Assembly: GCF_014349105.1 (NCBI RefSeq)
Contig: NZ_JACSJI010000013.1
Span: 43,848 to 107,847, forward strand
Length of the DNA: 64,000 nucleotides
Direction: 5' to 3'
Origin: Caulobacter sp. 17J80-11
GTDB lineage: Bacteria > Pseudomonadota > Alphaproteobacteria > Caulobacterales > Caulobacteraceae
The notes below the pieces were generated by a model, which made no database searches, had not been told where the DNA came from, and was given only the letters and a program-made list of their open reading frames with translations. Numbering within the stretch: the first letter of the stretch is position 1; every line of letters begins with the position of its first letter. The translations under genes and the position numbers were made by a program. This document shows positions 25,112 through 34,263 of the stretch, one piece after another.

Positions 25112-27988
25112 TCACTTCGCCTTGCGCAGGCTCGGGCTGTCGAGGTCGAGTTCGCCCACGGGGATGACCTCCATCTGCGGGTACTTGGCCTTCAGGGCCG
25201 GCGGGATCTTCTTGGCGTCGCCGACCACCACGATCGAGGCCGGGGCCGGATCGAACAGCTCGCCGCCGACCGTGCGCACCTGGTCGGCGTTCACGGCCTG
25301 AACCTTGTCGACGTAGCGGCCGAGCTCGGACAGGTCGATCTGGAACAGGGCCAGCCCGCCCAGCAGGCCGGCCTGGCCGTCGGTGGTCTCCAGCGTGCGG
25401 CCGAAGCCGCCGACCAGCACCGACTGGCGCGCCTTCAGCTCGTCGGCGGCGACCGGAGTGGCGCCCAGCCGGGCCATCTCGGCCGCAACCAGGTCGACCA
25501 CCTCGGCGGCGGACTCGTTCTTGGTCTGGGTCGAGGCGACGATCGTGCCGACGTCCTTGCGGGCCGACAGGCTGGATCGCGCGCCGTAGGAGAGGCCGCG
25601 CTTGATGCGGATCTCCTGGTTCAGGCGGGCCGAATAGCCGCCGCCCAGCACGTTGTTGGCGACCGCGGCGGGGTAGTAGCGGTCGTCCTTGCGCTTGATG
25701 CCGCGCCGCGCCACGGCCACCGCCGCCTGGCCGGCCTCGGGCAGGTCGATCAGGATCACCCGCGGCGGCTTCGGCTGGCCGGCCGGCGAGGCGACGGCCG
25801 GCATGGCCGCGGCCGGAGCCTTCCAGTCGCCGAACAGCTTCTCGGCCAGGGCGAAGCCCTGCTCCGGCGTCAGGTCGCCGGCCAGCACCAGGGTGGCGTT
25901 GTCCGGACGGAACCAGGTCTGGTGGAAGCCGGCCACGTCGTTGCGGTCCAGCGCCTTCAGCGAGGTCTCGGTCCCGGTCATGATCCGGCCGTAGGGCGCG
26001 TCGGCGAACACCGCGCGGGCGGCCGCGTAGGAGGCCAGGGTGGCCGGGTCGGAGAGGGCGACCTGCAGGTTCGACAAGGCCTGCTGGCGCTCGCGTTCCA
26101 GCTCTTCCGGCGCGAACACCGGGTTGCGGGCCACGTCGGCGAAGATGCCCAGGCCAGGCTCCAGCTGGTCGGACTTCACGGTCAGGCCGACCGACGAGCC
26201 GTCGTAGCTGGCGTCGGCGCCGAGCTCGCCGCCCAGGGATTCCACCGCTTGCGCGATCTGGGTGGCCGAGCGGGTCTTGGTGCCCTTGGTCAGCAGGGTG
26301 GCGCTCATCGAGGCCACGCCCGGACGCCCGGCCGGGTCGGCCGCGCCGCCCGAGCCGATCACCAGGTCGGCGCTGACCAGCGGCAGGTCGTGGTCCTGCG
26401 ACACGACCACGCGCAGCCCGTTGGGCAGGGTGCGCTCGGCCGGCGCGGGCAGGTTGATCTTCACGTCCGGGCCGGGCTTGGGCGGGGCGACCCGCTCGCC
26501 TTCCGGAGCCGGCTTGACGATCTCGATGGTCTTCGGCGGGACCAGGGCCTTGGCCACAACGGTCGGCGCGGTGCCCGGCACCGGCTTGGCGCCGGCCGGC
26601 TTGGCGGCGTCGGAGTTGTACAGGATCACCGCGCGGGTTTCGTCCTGCAGGTACTTCCTGGCCACCCGCTGGACGTCGGCGGCGGTGACCGCCTGGATCT
26701 GGCCTAGCAGCCGGTTGGCCGCGGCCGGGTCGCCGCTGAGCAGGACGGCGCGGCCCAGGGCGTCGGCCTTGCCGTCGACCGTCTCGCGTTCGCGCAGGGC
26801 GTCGGTGACCAGCTGGTTCTTGGCCTCGCTCAGCTCGGCGGCGGTGACCGGGGCGTCGCGCAGCTTGGCGACCTGGGCGCGCAGGGCGGCCTCGCCCGCC
26901 TCGGCGGTCTTGCCCTCGGCCATGATCGAGCCGACCGCGTAGGAGCCGGGCTGCTGGCGCTGCTCGAGCGCGGTGAAGGCCTCGGTGGCGATCTGCTGAT
27001 CGTAGACCAGCGACTGGTACAGCCGCGAGCTCTCGCCCTTGGACAGGATGGCGTCGGCCACGATCAGGGCCGGCATGTCCGGGCTGTCGCCGGCTGGGAA
27101 GGGATAGCTGATCACCACCGCCGGCAGCGGGGTGTTGGGCTCGTAGGCGGTCCACAGCTTCGGGGCCTTGCGCGGGCCCTCCAGGGCGGTGACGCGCGGC
27201 AGCGGCGCATCCGGCTTCTTCAGCGGGCCGAAGTACTGGTCGACCCACTTGTCCAGCTCGGCCGGATCGAAGTTGCCGGCCACCAGCAGGACGGCGTTGT
27301 CGGGGCGATAGTAGGTGGCGTGGAAGGCGCGCACGTCCTCGACCGTGGCGGCGTCCAGGTTCTCGATCGAGCCGATGCCGGGGCGCCCGTACGGCGAGGT
27401 GTCGAACGAGATCTGCGGGTACATCAGCCCGAACAGCTTGCCGTAGGGCTGGGCCAGGATGCGCTGGCGCAGCTCTTCCTTGACCACGTCGCGCTCGGAT
27501 TTGAACACCGCCTCGTCGACCACGAGGTTGCCCATCCGCTCGGCCTCGGCCCACAGGATGCGCTGCAGGTGATTGGCCGGCACCACCTCGTAGTAGTTGG
27601 TGAAATCGTCGTAGGTCGACGCGTTGTTGAAGCCGCCGACGTCCTCGGTCAGGCGGTCGAACTGCTCGTTGGCCAGGTTGCGGGTCTGCTTGAACATCAG
27701 GTGTTCGAACAGGTGCGCGAAGCCCGAGCGGCCGGCCGGGTCGTCCTTCGAGCCGACATCGTACCAGACCTGCACCGACACGTTCGGGGTGGAGGTGTCG
27801 CGGACGGCGAACACCCGCAGGCCGTTGGGCAGGGTGCGCTGGGTGTACTCGATCGGCGCGATCGCGCCGGCCGGGACCTTGGCCTGAGCTTGGGTCTGGG
27901 CGGCCGGGGCGGCGGGAGCGAGGGCCAGGGCCGGCGCGGCGACGAGCAGGGCGGCCAGCGAGGCGGTCAGGGCGAGGGCGCGTTTCAT
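25112..27988 (-). CDS. Secreted M16 zinc peptidase, two-repeat pitrilysin type
   Basis: 958 residues from the ATG at 27988 with a Sec signal peptide (about 1-23); the long upstream extension is not typical coding sequence. The first M16 repeat carries the inverted zinc motif H92-L-F-E95-H96 in FAHLFEHLMF. The second repeat begins near 510 (NGLRVVVSQDHDLPLV) and lacks the motif (ASMSATLL in its place), as expected for an inactive half. Periplasmic degradation of peptides is probable. A proline-rich linker joins the halves. Confidence 0.92.
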   Translation of the reverse strand: MKRALALTASLAALLVAAPALALAPAAPAAQTQAQAKVPAGAIAPIEYTQRTLPNGLRVFAVRDTSTPNVSVQVWYDVGSKDDPAGRSGFAHLFEHLMFKQTRNLANEQFDRLTEDVGGFNNASTYDDFTNYYEVVPANHLQRILWAEAERMGNLVVDEAVFKSERDVVKEELRQRILAQPYGKLFGLMYPQISFDTSPYGRPGIGSIENLDAATVEDVRAFHATYYRPDNAVLLVAGNFDPAELDKWVDQYFGPLKKPDAPLPRVTALEGPRKAPKLWTAYEPNTPLPAVVISYPFPAGDSPDMPALIVADAILSKGESSRLYQSLVYDQQIATEAFTALEQRQQPGSYAVGSIMAEGKTAEAGEAALRAQVAKLRDAPVTAAELSEAKNQLVTDALRERETVDGKADALGRAVLLSGDPAAANRLLGQIQAVTAADVQRVARKYLQDETRAVILYNSDAAKPAGAKPVPGTAPTVVAKALVPPKTIEIVKPAPEGERVAPPKPGPDVKINLPAPAERTLPNGLRVVVSQDHDLPLVSADLVIGSGGAADPAGRPGVASMSATLLTKGTKTRSATQIAQAVESLGGELGADASYDGSSVGLTVKSDQLEPGLGIFADVARNPVFAPEELERERQQALSNLQVALSDPATLASYAAARAVFADAPYGRIMTGTETSLKALDRNDVAGFHQTWFRPDNATLVLAGDLTPEQGFALAEKLFGDWKAPAAAMPAVASPAGQPKPPRVILIDLPEAGQAAVAVARRGIKRKDDRYYPAAVANNVLGGGYSARLNQEIRIKRGLSYGARSSLSARKDVGTIVASTQTKNESAAEVVDLVAAEMARLGATPVAADELKARQSVLVGGFGRTLETTDGQAGLLGGLALFQIDLSELGRYVDKVQAVNADQVRTVGGELFDPAPASIVVVGDAKKIPPALKAKYPQMEVIPVGELDLDSPSLRKAK

Positions 27989-28140
27989 CAGGGCTTCCGA
28001 AGGACGACGTTCGTTCAACCCCGTAACACGGGTCACGGCTCCGGTGGATGTTACGGAGCTGTAATGGGCCGGGGCCGCAGACCGTCGTTCACGCCCTGAA
28101 ACATTGTTTGTACGTCCCCAATCCGGATTAACTTGATTTT

Positions 28141-28156
28141 TGGACAGCGCCGTCCA
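28141..28156. promoter_or_regulatory. Candidate TetR operator upstream of emrA
   Basis: TGGACAGCGCCGTCCA is a 16-bp palindrome with one mismatched pair, 37 bp upstream of the emrA ATG. Size and place fit an operator bound by the TetR regulator encoded at the end of the operon. The assignment is inference. Confidence 0.55.
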
Positions 28157-28193
28157 TTTAACGTCGAGACTTACCTCCCCAAGGTCCCTACGC

Positions 28194-29297
28194 ATGCCCA
28201 AGCTCCCCTTCGACAAGAAGCGCGCGCCCCAGATCGTGGCCGGCGTCGCCGCCGTGGCGGTGATCGTCGGCGGCGTCGTCTGGTGGCAGGGCAAGGCGCG
28301 CTGGGAGGGCACCGACAACGCCTACGTCCAGGCCGACACCGTCGCGGTGAGCCCGCAGGTGACCGGCTACGTCGCCGAGGTGCTGGTGCGCGACAACCAG
28401 CAGGTGACCCCCGGCCAGGTCCTGGTGAAGCTCGATCCCGCCGAGGCGCAGGCACAGCTGGCCCAGGCGGAGGCCAATCTGGCCGCGCTGGAAGCCGCCG
28501 TGCGCAACGTCGATGACCGCGCCGCGCTGGAGCGCTCGCTGATCGCGGAGCGTCAGGCCGGGGTGGCCAGCGCCCAGGCCACCGCGCGCCTGGCCAAGAC
28601 CGACCTCGACCGCTACGGCCGACTGGCCGACCAAGGGTGGGTCGCGCCGCAGCGGCTGCAATCGGCCAGCGCCCAGGCCGACCAGGCCGGCGCCGCCGTC
28701 GCCCAGGCCCACGCCGGGCTGGAGGCCCAGCGCCGGGAAGCGAACGCGCTGGGCTCGACCCGCGCCCAGACCCTGGCCCAGGTCGAACAGGCCCGCGCCA
28801 CCGTGGCCCAGGCCCGCATCAATCTGGACCGCACCATCATCCGCGCGCCGGTCGGCGGCGTGGTCGGCGCCCGCGCCGTGCGGCCGGGCCAGTACGTGCG
28901 TCCGGGCGGCCAGCTGATGGCCGTGGTGCCGCTGGGCCGCGCCTACATCGTCGCCAACTTCAAGGAGACCCAGGTCGGGCGCATGCGCGTCGGCCAGGAG
29001 GTCGAGGTCACCGCCGACGCCTTCAAGGGCCAGAAGTTCAAGGGCCGGGTCGAGAGCTTCTCGCCGGCCACCGGTTCGGAGTTCGCGCTGATCCCGGTCG
29101 AGAACGCCACCGGCAACTTCACCAAGATCGTCCAGCGCGTGCCGGTGAAGATCGCCGTCGAGCCGACCGGCCCGCTGGCCGCGGCCCTGCGTCCGGGCCT
29201 CTCGGTCAAGGTGCGCGTCGACCTGAAGTCGAGCGGCGGCCAGAGCTTCGCCGAAGCCGGCGTGGCCAACACGGCCTACGCCGAGGCGGGCCGGTGA
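28194..29297 (+). CDS. emrA: HlyD/EmrA-family membrane fusion protein
   Basis: 367 residues from the ATG at 28194. One N-terminal transmembrane helix (about 12-31) leads to a periplasmic adaptor: the biotinyl-lipoyl half-motif SPQVTGYVAEVLVRDNQQVTPGQVLVKLD, a ~130-residue alpha-helical coiled coil rich in Ala and Gln, the second lipoyl half (TIIRAPVGGVVGARAV) and a beta-barrel. It links the EmrB-type pump to an outer-membrane channel for drug export. It overlaps the next gene by 4 nt (GTGA). No TolC gene is adjacent. Confidence 0.9.
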   Translation: MPKLPFDKKRAPQIVAGVAAVAVIVGGVVWWQGKARWEGTDNAYVQADTVAVSPQVTGYVAEVLVRDNQQVTPGQVLVKLDPAEAQAQLAQAEANLAALEAAVRNVDDRAALERSLIAERQAGVASAQATARLAKTDLDRYGRLADQGWVAPQRLQSASAQADQAGAAVAQAHAGLEAQRREANALGSTRAQTLAQVEQARATVAQARINLDRTIIRAPVGGVVGARAVRPGQYVRPGGQLMAVVPLGRAYIVANFKETQVGRMRVGQEVEVTADAFKGQKFKGRVESFSPATGSEFALIPVENATGNFTKIVQRVPVKIAVEPTGPLAAALRPGLSVKVRVDLKSSGGQSFAEAGVANTAYAEAGR

Positions 29298-30922
29298 GCA
29301 CGGCCCAGGCCGCCGTCGCCGCCGAGGCGCCGGCGAAGCCGGGGCGCGCGCCGACGCCCGCCGCGCCGGCCCCGGCCGCGGCCATCGATTGGACCAAGCT
29401 GCTGCTCGGCTTCGCCGGCATGGTCGTCGGCCAGTTCATGGCCATCCTCGACATCCAGATCGTCGCCGCCTCCCTGCCGCAGATCCAGGCGGGCATCGGG
29501 GCCAGCGCCGACGAGATCAGCTGGGTGCAGACCGCCTACCTGATCCCCGAAGTCGTGATGATCCCGCTGTCGGGCTACCTGTCGCGGCTGTGGGGCACCC
29601 AGAGGGTGTTCCTGGCCTCGTGCCTCGGCTTCGTGGTGATGAGCGTGCTGGCCGGCCTGTCGACCAGCACCGACATGCTGATCGTCTGCCGGGCCCTGCA
29701 GGGCTTCATCGGCGGGGCGATGATCCCGACCGTGTTCGCCGTCGCCTTCACCGCCTTCCCGCCGGAGAAGCGGGTCACCGCCAGCGTGGTGATGGGCCTG
29801 ATCGTCACCCTGGCCCCGACCGTCGGCCCGACCCTGGGCGGTCACCTGACCGAGGCGCTGAGCTGGCGCTGGCTGTTCTTCATCAACGTCTTCCCGGGCG
29901 CGATCGTGCTGTTCCTGGTCGGCCGCTACGGCGACTTCGACAAGGGCGACCCGTCGCTGGCCAAGGGCTTCGACTGGTTCGGCCTGGCGGTCATGGCGAC
30001 CTTCCTGATGAGCATGCAGTTCGTGCTCGAGGAGGGCTCCAAGAACGACTGGTTCGCCGACGAGAGCATCCTGATCCTGACCGTGATCGCGGCCTTCACC
30101 GGGGTGGCCTTCGTCTGGCGCTCGCTGACCTACCGCCAGCCGATCGTGGAGCTGAGAGCCTTCACCAACCGGAACTTCCGGGTCGGCGTGATCATGACCT
30201 TCGTCACCGGCGCGGCCCTGTTCGGCGGCACCTTCCTGATGCCGCTGTTCCTGGGGCGGGTGCGCGACTATTCCTCGGCCGAGGTGGGCACCACCATGGT
30301 GGTCTCGGGCCTGTCGATGTTCCTGGCCGGGCCGATCGCCGGGCGGATCGCGCGCAAGCTGGATCCGCGCGTGCCGATGTTCTTCGGCTTCATGATGGTC
30401 GCCTGGGGCATGTGGATGGCCCATGCGGTGACCACCGAGTGGGGCTTCTGGGAGTTCGCCGGCGTGCAGGCGTGCCGGGGCGTCGGGGTTATGATCGCCA
30501 TGATCGCCTCCCAGCAGGTGACCATGAGCACCCTGTCGCCGCAGATGGTGAAGAACGCCTCGGGCCTGGTGAACCTGTCGCGCAACGTCGGCGGCGCCGT
30601 CGGTCTGGCGCTGCTGAACACCACCCTGACCGAAAAGACCGCGCTGCATCTGTCCGAGCTGTCGGCCCGGGTGTCGGCCTCGGGCGTGCGCGCCCAGGAC
30701 ATGCTGGCCGGCCTTGTGGCGCGCATGGAGGGCCTGGGCGTGGCCGATCCGGAAGGCGCCGCCAACAAGGCGTTCGAGGGCCTGCTCTACAGGCAGGCGG
30801 TCAACCTGGCCTTTGGGGACGCCTTCGCCATGCTGGCGGTGGCCTGCGCGATCGCCGCGGTGATCACCACCCTAGCCCGTCCGGTGAAGAACGCCCCGCC
30901 GCCGCCCGCGGACGCCCACTGA
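29294..30922 (+). CDS. emrB: DHA2-family MFS multidrug transporter EmrB
   Basis: 542 residues from the GTG at 29294, which overlaps the emrA stop. Fourteen hydrophobic segments fit the DHA2 drug:H+ antiporters. The motif LDIQIVAASLPQIQ in helix 1 (motif D1), WVQTAYLIPEVVMIPLSGYLSRLWG and the antiporter motif C-like APTVGPTLGGHLTE are recognisable. An alanine/proline-rich cytoplasmic N-terminal tail of ~35 residues precedes helix 1. It would export toxic compounds through EmrA and TolC. Confidence 0.93.
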   Translation: MSTAQAAVAAEAPAKPGRAPTPAAPAPAAAIDWTKLLLGFAGMVVGQFMAILDIQIVAASLPQIQAGIGASADEISWVQTAYLIPEVVMIPLSGYLSRLWGTQRVFLASCLGFVVMSVLAGLSTSTDMLIVCRALQGFIGGAMIPTVFAVAFTAFPPEKRVTASVVMGLIVTLAPTVGPTLGGHLTEALSWRWLFFINVFPGAIVLFLVGRYGDFDKGDPSLAKGFDWFGLAVMATFLMSMQFVLEEGSKNDWFADESILILTVIAAFTGVAFVWRSLTYRQPIVELRAFTNRNFRVGVIMTFVTGAALFGGTFLMPLFLGRVRDYSSAEVGTTMVVSGLSMFLAGPIAGRIARKLDPRVPMFFGFMMVAWGMWMAHAVTTEWGFWEFAGVQACRGVGVMIAMIASQQVTMSTLSPQMVKNASGLVNLSRNVGGAVGLALLNTTLTEKTALHLSELSARVSASGVRAQDMLAGLVARMEGLGVADPEGAANKAFEGLLYRQAVNLAFGDAFAMLAVACAIAAVITTLARPVKNAPPPPADAH

Positions 30923-30923
30923 C

Positions 30924-31526
30924 ATGTCGCGCGCCGCCGGACAGATCGACGAACGCAAGGCCGAGGCGGTGCTGGACGCCGCCGGCGAGCTGTTCTCCGA
31001 ACGCGGCCTGGCCGTCTCCATCGAGGAGATCGCCAAGCGAGCGGGGGTCTCGCGCCAGACCGTCTACAACTACTACGGCTCGAAGGTGGAGATCGCCCGC
31101 GCCGTGGCCGCCCAGCGGGCCGAGGCCATGGCTGCGCCGCTGGACGCCAACATCGGCGATCCGCTGTCAGCGCTCAGCGTGTTCGGCCGGATCATGCTGG
31201 AGAAGCTGGCCAACCCGCGCCACGTGGAGATGATGCGGGCCACCATGCTGGCCGGCCGCGACGCGCCCGAGCTGGGGTCGGCGGTCTACCAGGCGGGCCC
31301 GGCCGAATCGCGCCGCCGCCTGGCCGACTATCTGGCGGCCGAGACCGCCGCGGGCCGCCTGGCGGTCGACGACCCCGACAAGGCGGCGGCCATGTTCATG
31401 GGCATGGTGACCGCCCAGCGCGTCACCCGCGGCTTGCTGGGCATGCCCCTCACCGACCCGGGCGAGGACCTGGCCGCCTCGGCCGCCGAGTGCGCCCGGC
31501 GCTTCGTGCGCGCCTACGCGCCTTGA
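30924..31526 (+). CDS. TetR-family transcriptional regulator
   Basis: 200 residues. The helix-turn-helix lies at about 28-48 (SIEEIAKRAGVSRQTVYNYYGSK), within a typical ~47-residue TetR DNA-binding domain; the C-terminal part is the ligand-binding, dimerising half. It follows emrB by one base, so it is co-transcribed with the pump. It probably represses the operon and is released by a pump substrate. The 16-bp palindrome upstream of emrA is its best candidate site. Confidence 0.9.
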   Translation: MSRAAGQIDERKAEAVLDAAGELFSERGLAVSIEEIAKRAGVSRQTVYNYYGSKVEIARAVAAQRAEAMAAPLDANIGDPLSALSVFGRIMLEKLANPRHVEMMRATMLAGRDAPELGSAVYQAGPAESRRRLADYLAAETAAGRLAVDDPDKAAAMFMGMVTAQRVTRGLLGMPLTDPGEDLAASAAECARRFVRAYAP

Positions 31527-31552
31527 AGCAGGGCTAATTTGGACGGCGGTAG

Positions 31553-31589
31553 AAATCCTCATCCTGAGCTTGTCGAAGGACGAGGATTT
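31553..31589. repeat. Palindrome in convergent gap (GAGCTTGTCGAAGGA type)
   Basis: AAATCCTC (31553-31560) pairs with GAGGATTT (31582-31589), and the interior CCTGAGCTTGTCGAAGG is partly symmetric. It is the widespread intergenic 'CATCCTGAGCTTGTCGAAGGA' repeat of related genomes. It separates the convergent TetR and CPCC genes. Confidence 0.7.
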
Positions 31590-31596
31590 CGGGCCG

Positions 31597-31821
31597 CTAG
31601 ACCCCCACCTCCGACGGGGGGAAGGCCAGGTCGAAGCGCGAATAGTTCAGCCGCGCTTCCTGCAGCGAAATGCCGTTGGCGCCGCCGGCGTAGTTCGGGT
31701 CGTCCCGCTGGGTCGGGTCGTCCTCCCAGCCGCACACCGGACAGACTTCGCAAACGCCCGCGGCGTCCAGGCTGGCGTGCCCGCAGGCCGGACAGATCGC
31801 GCGGGCCAGCAACTCACCCAT
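31597..31821 (-). CDS. CPCC-family cysteine-rich protein
   Basis: 74 residues. The N-terminal CPACGHASL and CEVCPVCGWEDD form the CPCC zinc-ribbon pattern, with DDPNYAGGANGISLQEAR in the family's second half. Members are small cytoplasmic proteins of unknown function. The ATG lies 8 nt inside the 3' end of the lipoprotein gene, so its translation is probably coupled to it. I found no independent promoter. Confidence 0.8.
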   Translation of the reverse strand: MGELLARAICPACGHASLDAAGVCEVCPVCGWEDDPTQRDDPNYAGGANGISLQEARLNYSRFDLAFPPSEVGV

Positions 31822-32362
31822 CCTGGGTCTCCTGGTCTGGCGACGTCCGCCGGGCCTCGCGGGCGACCTGCTGCTCCCAATAGGCCATGCCGTCGTCCGG
31901 CTTGAACATGGTGCGCGGCGCGCCGTCCCGGGTGACCACGGCGAACAGGTTGGACTTCGGATCATACAGCAGCCGGTCGCCGTTGGCCCGCGTCAGGGTC
32001 AGGGCGCCCTTCGGCGGCTTGCGCACGAAGCCGTGAACCTTGGCCAGGAAGTCGTCGTAGTCGCGCGCGCCGACCGCCGCGCCGTTGCGCTCGAAATTGC
32101 GCCGGGCGTTCTCCTCGGCGCCGTAGCGCTTGCTGGCCGACCACAGCGGCTCGCCCTTGTAGCGCGGCGCCTCTTCGGACCGTTCGCGCCGGGCCGACGC
32201 GCGCGTCGCGCGCTCGCTCCGGTCTTCCGGAGCCGCGTAGTCCCGCTCGGAGACCTCGGCGCGCTCGCGCGTCTGCACGGCCGAGGGGCCGTTGTCGCAC
32301 GCCGCCAAGCCGCACAGCACCAGGGCGGCCGAGGCCGCCGTCATCACCTTCGACAGGGCCAT
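31814..32362 (-). CDS. Lipoprotein with polymorphic-toxin-like C-terminal domain
   Basis: 182 residues. The signal peptide ends in a lipobox LCGLAAC, so the protein is probably anchored in a membrane. An acidic/basic arginine-rich linker (about 25-70) follows. The C-terminal ~90 residues (NFERNGAAVGARDYDDFLAKVHGF, then LTLTRANGDRLLYDPKSNLFAVV and TMFKPDDGMAYW) recall a BECR-fold or CdiA/colicin-type nuclease domain often placed at the ends of polymorphic toxins. That resemblance is from memory and unproven. It overlaps the CPCC gene by 8 nt. It is divergent from coaBC. Confidence 0.62.
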   Translation of the reverse strand: MALSKVMTAASAALVLCGLAACDNGPSAVQTRERAEVSERDYAAPEDRSERATRASARRERSEEAPRYKGEPLWSASKRYGAEENARRNFERNGAAVGARDYDDFLAKVHGFVRKPPKGALTLTRANGDRLLYDPKSNLFAVVTRDGAPRTMFKPDDGMAYWEQQVAREARRTSPDQETQDG

Positions 32363-32427
32363 CGCCCCCTCCCGCAGTTCTTGCCAGACCAGCGTTATCT
32401 CAAGCTTTTCGTTCCTGCAATGTTCTT

Positions 32428-32442
32428 GTTCATGATCCGTTC
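32428..32442. promoter_or_regulatory. Candidate LexA (SOS) box
   Basis: GTTCATGATCCGTTC matches the alphaproteobacterial LexA consensus GTTC-N7-GTTC exactly. It lies 82 bp upstream of the coaBC start codon and 66 bp from the lipoprotein start on the other strand. The motif is short, so one chance match is possible. dut, in the coaBC operon, would be a sensible SOS target. Confidence 0.4.
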
Positions 32443-32523
32443 GCGCCGCACCCCGCCTACGGCGGCGCTGACGGCGGCGGCGTTTGGCGCTATGGCTCCC
32501 CCGAGGCTTTGTGGAGCGGGGCG

Positions 32524-33711
32524 TTGTCCAAGCGCGTACTGCTGATCGTCGGCGGCGGGGTGGCCGCCTACAAGGCGCTGGAACTGGCGCGCCTGTTCAG
32601 GAAGCGCGGGATCGGCGTGCGCGCCATCGTCACCCGCGCGGGGGCCGAGTTCGTCACGCCCATGTCCTTCGCCGCCATCACCGGCGAGAAGGTGCACACC
32701 GACCTGTTCGACCTCGGCGACGAGGCGGAGATGGGCCACATCGAGCTGTCGCGCTCGGCCGACCTGGTCGTCGTCGTCCCCGCCACCGCCGACCTGATGG
32801 CCAAGGCGGCCGGCGGCCTGGCGAACGACCTGGCCTCCACCACCCTGCTGGCCACCGACAAGCCGGTGCTGATGGCCCCGGCCATGAACGTGCGCATGTG
32901 GCTGCACCCGGCCACCCAGCGGAACCTGGCGACCCTGCAGGCCGACGGCGTGGGGTTCGTCGGACCGGGCGAGGGCGAGATGGCCTGCGGCGAGTTCGGC
33001 CCCGGCCGGCTGGCCGAGCCGGAGGAGATCCTGCAGGCGGCCCTGATGCGCCTGGACGGCGCCGGGCGGCCGCTGGCCGGCAGGCGCGTGCTGGTGACCG
33101 CCGGCCCGACCTTCGAGCCGATCGACCCGGTGCGCGGCCTGACCAACCGCTCCAGCGGCAAGCAGGGCTACGCCGTGGCGGAAGCCTTGGCGGCCCTGGG
33201 GGCGGAGGTGACCCTGGTGTCCGGCCCGACGGGGCTGTCCGCGCCGCCCGGCGTCAACCGGATCAATGTTGAGACCGCCGTGCAGATGGAGGCGGCCTGC
33301 CGCGCCGCCCTGCCGGTCGACGCCGCCGTGTGCGTGGCGGCGGTGGCCGACTGGCGCCCCGAGACGGTCGCCGACCTGAAGGTCAAGAAGGGGGCCGGCG
33401 AGGCCCCGCTCGTGCGCTTGGTCGAGAACCCGGACATCCTGGCCGGCCTGTCGGCGAGCGGGCCGCAGCGACCGCAGCTGGTGGTCGGCTTCGCGGCGGA
33501 GACCAACGACCTGGAGGCCCACGCCCGCGCCAAGCTGGAGCGCAAGGGCTGCGACCTGATCGTCGCCAACGACGTCTCCGCCGGCGTGTTCGGGGCCGAC
33601 GCCAACACCGTGGCGCTGGTCTCCAAGGCCGGAATCGAGCGATGGGAGAGGGCTTCCAAGGCCGAGGTGGCCCGGAAGCTGGCCCACACCATCGCCGAGC
33701 GTCTGAAGTGA
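32524..33711 (+). CDS. coaBC: Bifunctional phosphopantothenoylcysteine decarboxylase/synthase
   Basis: 395 residues from a TTG at 32524 with GGAG 9-12 bases upstream; no in-frame ATG fits. CoaC (1-185) is an FMN-dependent decarboxylase with catalytic H72 ([10 protein letters not shown]), the PAMNVRMW loop and C155 in [15 protein letters not shown]. CoaB (from ~188) has [24 protein letters not shown] and the AVADWRPE and NDVSAGVFG blocks. It makes 4'-phosphopantetheine for coenzyme A. The stop overlaps the dut start by 4 nt (GTGA), so translation is coupled. Confidence 0.96.
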   Translation: MSKRVLLIVGGGVAAYKALELARLFRKRGIGVRAIVTRAGAEFVTPMSFAAITGEKVHTDLFDLGDEAEMGHIELSRSADLVVVVPATADLMAKAAGGLANDLASTTLLATDKPVLMAPAMNVRMWLHPATQRNLATLQADGVGFVGPGEGEMACGEFGPGRLAEPEEILQAALMRLDGAGRPLAGRRVLVTAGPTFEPIDPVRGLTNRSSGKQGYAVAEALAALGAEVTLVSGPTGLSAPPGVNRINVETAVQMEAACRAALPVDAAVCVAAVADWRPETVADLKVKKGAGEAPLVRLVENPDILAGLSASGPQRPQLVVGFAAETNDLEAHARAKLERKGCDLIVANDVSAGVFGADANTVALVSKAGIERWERASKAEVARKLAHTIAERLK

Positions 33712-34166
33712 CCGAAACCCCGATCGAGATCGTCCGCCTGCCCCACGCCGAGGGCCTGCCGCTGCCGGCCTACGAGACGGCCGGAGCCGCCGGCATGGAC
33801 CTGCGCGCGGCGGTGCCGGACCACGCGCCGGTGACCCTGAAGCCGGGCGCGCGCGCCCTGGTGCCCACCGGCCTGCAGATCGCCGTACCGCTGGGCCTGG
33901 AGGCGCAGGTGCGGCCCCGCTCGGGCCTGGCGCTGAAGTTCGGGATCACCTGCCTGAATTCGCCCGGCACGGTCGACAGCGACTACCGCGGCGAGGTGGG
34001 CGTGATCCTGGCCAACCTGGGCCAGGAAGACTTCGTGATCCGGCGCGGCGACCGCATCGCCCAGCTGGTGATCGCCAGACACGAGCGCGCCGTCTGGCAA
34101 GAAACTGCCTCGCTGGATGCAACCTCCCGCGGGGCCGGGGGGTTCGGGTCGACAGGCGGAAACTGA
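33708..34166 (+). CDS. dut: Deoxyuridine 5'-triphosphate nucleotidohydrolase
   Basis: 152 residues from a GTG at 33708. It hydrolyses dUTP to dUMP, keeping uracil out of DNA and supplying dTMP synthesis. The five trimeric dUTPase motifs are visible: [30 protein letters not shown] with the catalytic Asp, [11 protein letters not shown], and the flexible C-terminal GAGGFGSTG that closes over the active site. It is coupled to coaBC, a classic pairing. A small hairpin follows. Confidence 0.97.
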   Translation: MTETPIEIVRLPHAEGLPLPAYETAGAAGMDLRAAVPDHAPVTLKPGARALVPTGLQIAVPLGLEAQVRPRSGLALKFGITCLNSPGTVDSDYRGEVGVILANLGQEDFVIRRGDRIAQLVIARHERAVWQETASLDATSRGAGGFGSTGGN

Positions 34167-34169
34167 TAA

Positions 34170-34184
34170 CGCCGGTTTCCGGCG
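34170..34184 (+). terminator. Small hairpin after dut
   Basis: CGCCGG-TTT-CCGGCG, 4 bp past the dut stop codon, without a T-run. It may end the coaBC-dut transcript weakly. Confidence 0.45.
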
Positions 34185-34263
34185 GTTGGTCCGCCTTGCG
34201 TGCTCGTGGTAAATCACGCGTTACACGCGCCCGTCGGGGGGACGGGCGAGCTGGAGGGGTACC

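Noticed and set aside
29389..31233. 614-codon plus-strand frame overlapping emrB
   Set aside because: Shifted shadow of emrB and the TetR gene, low-complexity residues without a domain.
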